A stretch of DNA of 13,741 bases, taken from an uncultured Porphyromonadaceae bacterium. Lineage in GTDB: Bacteria > Bacteroidota > Bacteroidia > Bacteroidales > Muribaculaceae. A program made the translations under genes and the position numbers. Location of the stretch: assembly GCA_900550645.1 (NCBI GenBank), contig URTA01000063.1:1-13741 (forward strand), read 5' to 3'. Each line of letters begins with the position of its first letter. The first letter of the stretch is position 1. The notes below the pieces were generated by a model. The model saw only the letters and a list, made by a program, of their open reading frames with translations, was not told where the DNA came from and did not search any database. Below are positions 8,962 to 13,741 of this stretch, piece by piece.

Positions 8962-8974
8962 CCCGCAGAGCAGC

Positions 8975-11176
8975 ATGAAGACACTATCGCTATATGTAGA
9001 CAAATGGTTTATAGCCGTTGCCGTCGATGTTGACGGCAACGCGCTGCCATTGTCGCTGCCCAACGGCGAGGACCGCATCTGGCTGTTCTTCCACGAGGAC
9101 ACCGTCAACAACCGCATCGTCTACGGCAAGGACAACGAAGCGCCCTACCGCGACGGCAAGCCACACTACATCGGCGACGTGTTCACCCTCATCGAGCAGG
9201 GCGACGCAACCTTTGTCCGCTATGACCAGCGTCCAGAGGTTATCCAAAACATATTTCAAGTAGCGGGAATATTCAACGACCTGCATAATGCAGCAGAGGA
9301 AGAAGGAAAAGTCGATACATACGTCTCGTTCTCGACTGATGTGCCGCAGGTGGCTCGCCTGAAATTCCTCGACGAACTGAAAGACGCAAAATTCACCGTC
9401 AGAGAAAGCGTTGCTCGCATATCGCACCTTGCCCTCGAAGAGTGCAGCAGACAGGAAGCTCGGCAAAACGTATTCTCCAAGCCAGGGCATTACCTTGTGC
9501 TTGTAGCTACCAACGACAACCTGCATTACGCAATTTATGAGAAACCTGCATCAAGCGATCTGTATCTGCGCACTCGCGAAGACACACTCCCTGGGTTCGG
9601 CCTCGATATGCGGCGGCGTGCTTTGGCTGAATATGTGGTAGAAAACATTAACCGCGCCACACACTTCCTCTCCACGCCAGAGGAATATGCCCGTGAATAT
9701 ATGCGCATGGAGCGTTTTGCATACGACTGGCTACGTGTCATCGCTGAACACAACCCGCATATTCCAGTCTCATTGCCTGACATAACACTCGCCAACGCGC
9801 CTAACAATACATACGCAGTAACAATAAATAGGTCACAGCTCGATGACCGTACAGCTGGCATCGTTGACAACATAACGCGCACCATAACCGGTTTTATCAA
9901 AGACTGCGGGCTGACACTCAACGACATTAACGGGATAGTATTCATCGGCAACACGTTTACCAATGACAGTTTCCGCGAAGCCATGAAACGCTATTTCGCC
10001 ATTGACGAGCGTGCGATAGCAATATACCGCGACCGTGACCTGCCCCGGATTGTCAACACCTACAATCACATTGACTGCAAACAGTTTTCCTCTGCTACAG
10101 CCTCATTCATCGAGGATGCCAAAACTGAGGAAACACGCATACGTCAGCTTAAGGAAGACGAGGACAAGCAGCGAAAAGCGGAAGAAGCAGACAAACAAAG
10201 ACGTGAAGAAACAGAGCGGAAACGCGAAGTGGAGAAGAACTACAACGAGGCTGTCGAAAATATCGAGCGTTATGAGAGGGGGCGCGATTATGTGCAAATG
10301 AAAGAATGGGCTGACATTGCCCTCTCACACCGCCCCGGCGACGAGTATGCACAAGAAAAAAAGGACATTGCCATAAGCAAGGCTGCACAACAAAAAGCAG
10401 ACAACGACCGATACCAGTCTTGCATGACACGAGCAAAAAGAGCTGCACAGGAGGAGCGATGGAGCGATGTCATCTCTCAATGCGACAGCGCACTCGAGAT
10501 AGATCCAGAATCTGCCGACGCTAAACGCCTACGCGACGATGCCTGTTTGCAACTCGACAAAAAGGAGAAAATCAAGGATTTCCTCACCCGCGCCGACTTG
10601 TTCAAAGCGCAGAAATCATACACGGAAGCCCTTGCAGAACTCGACAAGGTGCTGAACCTCGACCCTAAAAACGAGGAAGCGACATCTCGCCGCGAGGAAA
10701 TATCAGACATCCTCGCCAAGCAACAAGCTGACATAGACGAGCTGACAACCCGACTCAACACATACGAACAGTCCGGCGACTACAACGCCGCCATGGACGT
10801 ATGCGAAAAGCTGTCTGATTTAGACTTGGCGAACCAACGCAAATGGGCGGCACACAAAGAACGGCTTAAAGGCAAAGCTGACGAAATAATGCAACGCAAA
10901 GCTCAGCTCGGCTCGCTGCGGAAAAGCATTGATGAAGCTTTGTTCAGAGATGAATGGGAACGACTCAAATTGCTGTGTGAGACATACCTCGAAATAGAAG
11001 ACGACAGTTCTATTGAGGACTACCGCAACAAGGCATGCCGCAAACTCGAGATGAAACAACGCGAAATTGAGGCTCAACAGCCTCATAAAGAGCATGACTT
11101 CTTCGATGAAGCCAAGGCCGGCAAAACCCAAAGCGACAGCAAGGGAAAATATACAAACGACGATTTCAATTTCTAA
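8975..11176 (+). CDS. Degenerate Hsp70-like domain fused to coiled coil and TPR-like repeats
   Basis: 733 residues from the ATG at 8975; a longer reading frame from 8762 is rejected because it overlaps the preceding gene by 200 bases with low-complexity sequence. Residues 1 to about 375 have the Hsp70 layout: SLYVDKWFIAVAVD (5-18) at the phosphate-1 position, HYLVLVATNDNLHYAIYE (172-189) at phosphate-2, and GIVFIGNTFTNDSFREAM (320-337) like the adenosine-site helix. The catalytic glycine loops are lost, so it is probably a pseudo-ATPase. A highly charged coiled coil follows at about 385-430, then helical repeats at about 430-690, of which SALEIDP and KVLNLDP contexts are TPR-like. It likely acts as a scaffold or partner of the active 1127-residue ATPase (inference). 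Base composition changes sharply near 9235. Confidence 0.75.
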   Translation: MKTLSLYVDKWFIAVAVDVDGNALPLSLPNGEDRIWLFFHEDTVNNRIVYGKDNEAPYRDGKPHYIGDVFTLIEQGDATFVRYDQRPEVIQNIFQVAGIFNDLHNAAEEEGKVDTYVSFSTDVPQVARLKFLDELKDAKFTVRESVARISHLALEECSRQEARQNVFSKPGHYLVLVATNDNLHYAIYEKPASSDLYLRTREDTLPGFGLDMRRRALAEYVVENINRATHFLSTPEEYAREYMRMERFAYDWLRVIAEHNPHIPVSLPDITLANAPNNTYAVTINRSQLDDRTAGIVDNITRTITGFIKDCGLTLNDINGIVFIGNTFTNDSFREAMKRYFAIDERAIAIYRDRDLPRIVNTYNHIDCKQFSSATASFIEDAKTEETRIRQLKEDEDKQRKAEEADKQRREETERKREVEKNYNEAVENIERYERGRDYVQMKEWADIALSHRPGDEYAQEKKDIAISKAAQQKADNDRYQSCMTRAKRAAQEERWSDVISQCDSALEIDPESADAKRLRDDACLQLDKKEKIKDFLTRADLFKAQKSYTEALAELDKVLNLDPKNEEATSRREEISDILAKQQADIDELTTRLNTYEQSGDYNAAMDVCEKLSDLDLANQRKWAAHKERLKGKADEIMQRKAQLGSLRKSIDEALFRDEWERLKLLCETYLEIEDDSSIEDYRNKACRKLEMKQREIEAQQPHKEHDFFDEAKAGKTQSDSKGKYTNDDFNF

Positions 11177-11195
11177 CCTCTAAAATAAAAACAAA

Positions 11196-11774
11196 ATGGC
11201 TGAAGTAAAACTCAAACGAAAAATCACCCTCCGCCGCAAGGAAGAGGAAGCAGCATTCACATTCTCCGGCAAGCTCAAAGTCAACCTGTACTGGACATCA
11301 GACACAGACCTTGACCTCTGCCTCTTCTTCCGCAAAAAAGACGGAGAACCAGGCGGTGTATTCTCAGAAGCGTACCGCCAGAAAAAGAGTGACCTCGGCT
11401 CACTCGACAAATTCCCGTTCATAAAGCATCAGGGAGACAAGACAACTCTAGGCCCAAATGGTGAAGCTCAAGAAGAAATCTGGGTCGCAAAACTCGATGA
11501 TATAGACGAAGCATTCGTATGCATCGTCAACTATGGCGCAGCTATCGAGGGAGAAGATGTGACATACGCACAGGAAGGCGGCCGCATTGAAATCAAGAGC
11601 GACAGCGGCGACTACCTCGAAGTCCTCGCAGACTCCGCCGACGAAGGCCATGTGTACTGCGTCTGCTCAATAAAAAACAAAGGCGGAGAGTTCGCCCTCA
11701 AGAATGAAAGCCGCGTCATGAGCCTCGGCGAAGCGTTTGATCAAATACCTGGATTTGCCCTCATTTGCGAATAA
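11196..11774 (+). CDS. TerD-like stress protein
   Basis: 192 residues. The core matches the TerD fold: LYWTSDTDLDLCLFF (31-45) corresponds to the first acidic strand pair (GWD...DLDAS in typical members), KHQGDKTTLG (77-86) to the H-x-GD-x-x-G loop, and EEIWVAKLDDIDEAFVCIVN (93-112) to the E-x-I-x-V-x-L...V strands. TerD domains bind calcium through such acidic residues and occur in tellurite, stress and phage-resistance clusters. The N-terminus, VKLKRKITLRRK (4-15), stands where TerD proteins carry a short basic strand, and is nearly repeated in the next gene. The 19-base gap before it is A-rich, typical of Bacteroidota translation starts. Its stop overlaps the next start by one base (TAATG). 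Confidence 0.75.
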   Translation: MAEVKLKRKITLRRKEEEAAFTFSGKLKVNLYWTSDTDLDLCLFFRKKDGEPGGVFSEAYRQKKSDLGSLDKFPFIKHQGDKTTLGPNGEAQEEIWVAKLDDIDEAFVCIVNYGAAIEGEDVTYAQEGGRIEIKSDSGDYLEVLADSADEGHVYCVCSIKNKGGEFALKNESRVMSLGEAFDQIPGFALICE

Positions 11775-12370
11775 TGGCTGACAAGGAAATCAAACTCAAG
11801 CGCAAGGTCGAGCTTCGGAAAAAGGTCGCAGAACCTGCCCCGACTACAGCTACACCTCCTTCCACCAACCCGCCTGAACCGACGGGGGATGATTTGACCC
11901 CGAAGAAGTCGAAAGGATGGATTTGGTGGGCGGTGGCTGCGGCGGTTGTTGTCGTTGCCGGCGGCGTGTGGTATTTTGCCGCTCGCGACAACGGCGGAAG
12001 TCAACAGACCGACGAGCCTCCCATTGCAGTTGCGACCGCAGATTCTGCCGAAAATGACACCTCAGCGGAGGGGACGGCAATGCAGGAGGGCGGCGATGTC
12101 GCGCCAGACTCAACTCTGCCGACCGGCAATGCCGGGCAAACTGCTGAGGCTGAGCCGGCTGCACCCGCAAATGACAAGCCTGCTGCAAAGGCTGCCGACA
12201 AGCAGCCCGCTGCGGCAACGGCTACTCCGACTGGCGACATCGAGGACACTGCCATGAACGTTATCCGTGGCAATTACGGCAACGGCAACGTGCGCAAGCA
12301 GAACCTCGGCGACAAATACCAGACGATACAGAACCGCGTCAACCAGCTCAAACGCGAGGGCGCATTCTGA
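11774..12370 (+). CDS. Single-pass membrane protein with CW_7-like C-terminus
   Basis: 198 residues from the ATG at 11774, which overlaps the preceding stop by one base (TAATG); a TTG three codons earlier is less likely. The basic N-terminus IKLKRKVELRKK (6-17) copies that of the TerD-like neighbour. A Pro/Thr linker leads to KKSKGW and one membrane helix (49-70); the positive charges before it place the N-terminus in the cytoplasm. An Ala/Pro-rich periplasmic spacer (about 75-154) ends in a compact domain at 157-195 with AMNVIRGNYGNG, LGDKY and IQNRVNQL. This pattern (VI.G..GNG..R..LG..Y..VQ..VN) resembles the CW_7/Cpl-7 repeat, which binds peptidoglycan muropeptides. It would tie cytosolic parts of the system to the wall. 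The CW_7 match is by eye. Confidence 0.8.
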   Translation: MADKEIKLKRKVELRKKVAEPAPTTATPPSTNPPEPTGDDLTPKKSKGWIWWAVAAAVVVVAGGVWYFAARDNGGSQQTDEPPIAVATADSAENDTSAEGTAMQEGGDVAPDSTLPTGNAGQTAEAEPAAPANDKPAAKAADKQPAAATATPTGDIEDTAMNVIRGNYGNGNVRKQNLGDKYQTIQNRVNQLKREGAF

Positions 12371-12383
12371 CCTCACTGTCAGT

Positions 12384-12443
12384 GTAGGGACATGGCGTGA
12401 CAAAACTCGGAGCACGCCGAAAACAAGCACGCCGCGCCCCTAC
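12384..12443 (+). other. Imperfect hairpin and 9-bp direct repeats between operon genes
   Basis: In the only long gap of the distal operon (12371-12460) GTAGGG (12384-12389) and GGCGTG (12394-12399) can pair with CCCTAC (12438-12443) and CACGCC (12428-12433), with a 4x4 internal loop. AGCACGCCG occurs twice (12411-12419 and 12426-12434), so GGCGTG has two possible partners. No T-run follows, so it is not an ordinary terminator. It may tune expression or mRNA stability of the last two genes. Confidence 0.35.
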
Positions 12444-12460
12444 GCTGCCGAGAACTAACT

Positions 12461-12637
12461 ATGGATATGTTCGCAATCATCATCGGACTGGCCGTATGGC
12501 TGGTCATACCTATACTCACCGACAGTGCACTCAAAAAGAAGGCGCACCGCCGTGCTGCCGCCATGCTCTGCCGCATAGTCGGCATAGCAATCATCGCAGT
12601 GGCACTGTTCAGATACCTCACATCGATGCTCTCATGA
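12461..12637 (+). CDS. Small two-pass membrane protein
   Basis: 58 residues, starting at the ATG at 12461. Two hydrophobic helices at about 4-20 and 36-52 are joined by a very basic loop (KKKAHRR, 25-31), so both termini should face the periplasm with the loop in the cytoplasm. No family recognised. Its TGA overlaps the lipoprotein ATG as ATGA at 12634-12637, a sign of translational coupling, which supports it being a real gene. It may be an accessory subunit of the envelope part of the system (inference). Confidence 0.72.
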   Translation: MDMFAIIIGLAVWLVIPILTDSALKKKAHRRAAAMLCRIVGIAIIAVALFRYLTSMLS

Positions 12638-13218
12638 AACTCCCGGCAACTATCCTGACAGCAGCATGCTTCCTCTCGGGATGCTCGGGCAGCAGCAACA
12701 GCGGCGAAACTGCAGCCGCCCAGGCTGAACTGACCGAACAGCAGGACTCGCTGATGCAACACGGCTGGCAGATGCCGGCGACAGTCACAACCGGCGAGCT
12801 GCCAGAGCAGTACGGCATACGCAGCCGCTACGGCCAGCAGGACAACTGGTTTGACATAACCGTCGGCAAGGGGCTGAACGTTGCCGTCAAGGTGGTGGAT
12901 GCAGCCACCGACGAGTGCATACGATACGTCTATGTGGCAGAAAACTCCTCCGAGACAATCAACCAGATACCGCCGGGGCAGTATTACCTCAAGCTCGCAT
13001 ACGGCCATGACTGGATGGAACAGGAGCAACCCGACGGCAGGACGACAGGCAAGTTCACACGCGATGCCGTGTATGAGCGCAGCACCGACATATTCGACTT
13101 CGGATTGAAGCACTCGACAGCTATGGTCAACTACACACTGGAAATCAAGGTGAGCAAATCAGCACACACAAGCAACTTCAGGACACAGGAAATCGACGAG
13201 GCTACATTCCTGAAATAA
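12634..13218 (+). CDS. Lipoprotein of unknown function
   Basis: 194 residues from the ATG at 12634. A short signal peptide ends in the lipobox LSGC (14-17), so Cys17 should be lipidated and the protein anchored in the outer or inner membrane. Serine/glycine-rich residues follow, then a mostly beta-type domain, with WFDITVGKGLNVAVKVVD and a PPGQYYLKLAYG segment suggestive of an immunoglobulin-like or carboxypeptidase-regulatory-like sandwich. I recognise no named family. Longer in-frame readings upstream would run through the 58-residue gene and lose the signal peptide, so this start is preferred. It is the last gene of the operon and ends 19 bases before a convergent gene, with no obvious terminator between. 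Confidence 0.82.
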   Translation: MKLPATILTAACFLSGCSGSSNSGETAAAQAELTEQQDSLMQHGWQMPATVTTGELPEQYGIRSRYGQQDNWFDITVGKGLNVAVKVVDAATDECIRYVYVAENSSETINQIPPGQYYLKLAYGHDWMEQEQPDGRTTGKFTRDAVYERSTDIFDFGLKHSTAMVNYTLEIKVSKSAHTSNFRTQEIDEATFLK

Positions 13219-13237
13219 CCGCTGCACACAGACAGCA

Positions 13238-13741
13238 TCACAGGTTCTCGACAACCAGCCGGGCAACCTGGGCAATTATCTCCTCGGCATCGGCAAGCGA
13301 CATTGCGGCATCGGTGACGTAAACGGCAATGCCCAACGGACTGCCGCCATACGGGACTACGAAAGCAACATCGTTCACGCCAGTCTGCTGTCCCTGTGCA
13401 TCAACAAAGCCGGTGCCGGTCTTGTGACCGAACATTAGGACACGCCCTTGCAGGTATTTCGCCAGCCGGTTCTCGCCAGTACGGCAGCCACGCATCTGTT
13501 CTGTCACCCACGCCTGGAAACGCTCGTCAACGAGCGGGAGCGTGACCATGTCGAGAGCCAGCCGCGCCGAAGCCAGCGGCGTAGCGCAATTCTCGGCAGC
13601 TAACGCAGGGGCTGCGTGCATCTCCGCCTCTGAGCGGCACACCCTCATCTCCGACGCATCAACGCCGATACGCCCCAAATAGCGGTTTACCGCCGCGCAC
13701 CCGCCGAACCGCGACAACAGCGCGTCGGCAGCATTGTTATC
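13238..13741 (-). CDS. Class A beta-lactamase, 5' part missing (window edge)
   Basis: The C-terminal about 167 residues of a class A serine beta-lactamase, which hydrolyses beta-lactams in the periplasm. Reading begins at the window edge inside the SDN motif (DNNAAD is visible). SEAEMH at about 13616-13633 fits the omega loop, with the glutamate in the E166 position and histidine at 170. That histidine marks the Bacteroidota A2-type enzymes such as CfxA- and PER-like ones. HKTGTG (about 13409-13426) is the KTG box. The SxxK active-site serine and the signal peptide lie outside the window, so activity cannot be judged. No mobile-element sequence is seen on this side. It is convergent with the operon and probably unrelated to it. 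Confidence 0.88.
   Translation of the reverse strand, partial: DNNAADALLSRFGGCAAVNRYLGRIGVDASEMRVCRSEAEMHAAPALAAENCATPLASARLALDMVTLPLVDERFQAWVTEQMRGCRTGENRLAKYLQGRVLMFGHKTGTGFVDAQGQQTGVNDVAFVVPYGGSPLGIAVYVTDAAMSLADAEEIIAQVARLVVENL

Noticed and set aside
8762..8974. Upstream extension of the Hsp70-TPR gene
   Set aside because: The extra 71 codons overlap the preceding gene's C-terminus and encode Thr/Arg/Ser-rich low-complexity sequence typical of an out-of-frame reading.
1..13741. CRISPR array, tRNA, rRNA, insertion sequence or integrase
   Set aside because: I looked for spaced direct repeats, cloverleaf-like sequences and transposase or recombinase motifs and saw none.

Overview
The window looks like a chromosomal segment from a gut-type Bacteroidales bacterium. 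The lineage call rests on Bacteroidota-style promoters (TAnnTTTG with an upstream TTTG-like box about 19-20 bases away), A-rich translation starts without Shine-Dalgarno sequences, and an ECF sigma factor of the type common in that order. The family (Muribaculaceae-like) is only a guess.

Left arm (1-1674, minus strand): an ECF sigma-70 factor and a 301-residue HTH-WYL transcriptional regulator lie in tandem, 100 bases apart. A 491-base (552 to the GTG start) gene-free divergent region (1675-2165) follows. It holds one promoter for each direction and two clear inverted repeats, which are candidate operators.

Core (2166-13218, plus strand): nine tightly packed genes read as one operon. In order they are: a vWA-like protein with an apparently frameshifted N-terminal membrane anchor; a three-pass membrane protein; a tubulin/FtsZ-like GTPase (Tubulin_2 type); an 1127-residue protein with a C-terminal actin/Hsp70-type ATPase and a large unrecognised N-terminal half; a degenerate Hsp70-like domain fused to a coiled coil and TPR-like repeats; a TerD-like protein; a single-pass membrane protein whose C-terminus resembles a CW_7 (Cpl-7) peptidoglycan-binding repeat; a 58-residue two-pass membrane protein; and a lipoprotein. 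Tubulin-like and actin-like NTPases, a TerD protein, a vWA protein and a chain of envelope proteins together suggest a trans-envelope assembly. It would join cytosolic NTP-driven filaments or switches to the inner membrane, the wall and a lipid-anchored protein. The divergent WYL regulator fits an inducible stress or defence (anti-phage) role. This operon is the candidate undescribed system; its function is inference.

Right edge (13238-13741, minus strand): a class A beta-lactamase, cut by the window end, converges on the operon with only 19 bases between stop codons.
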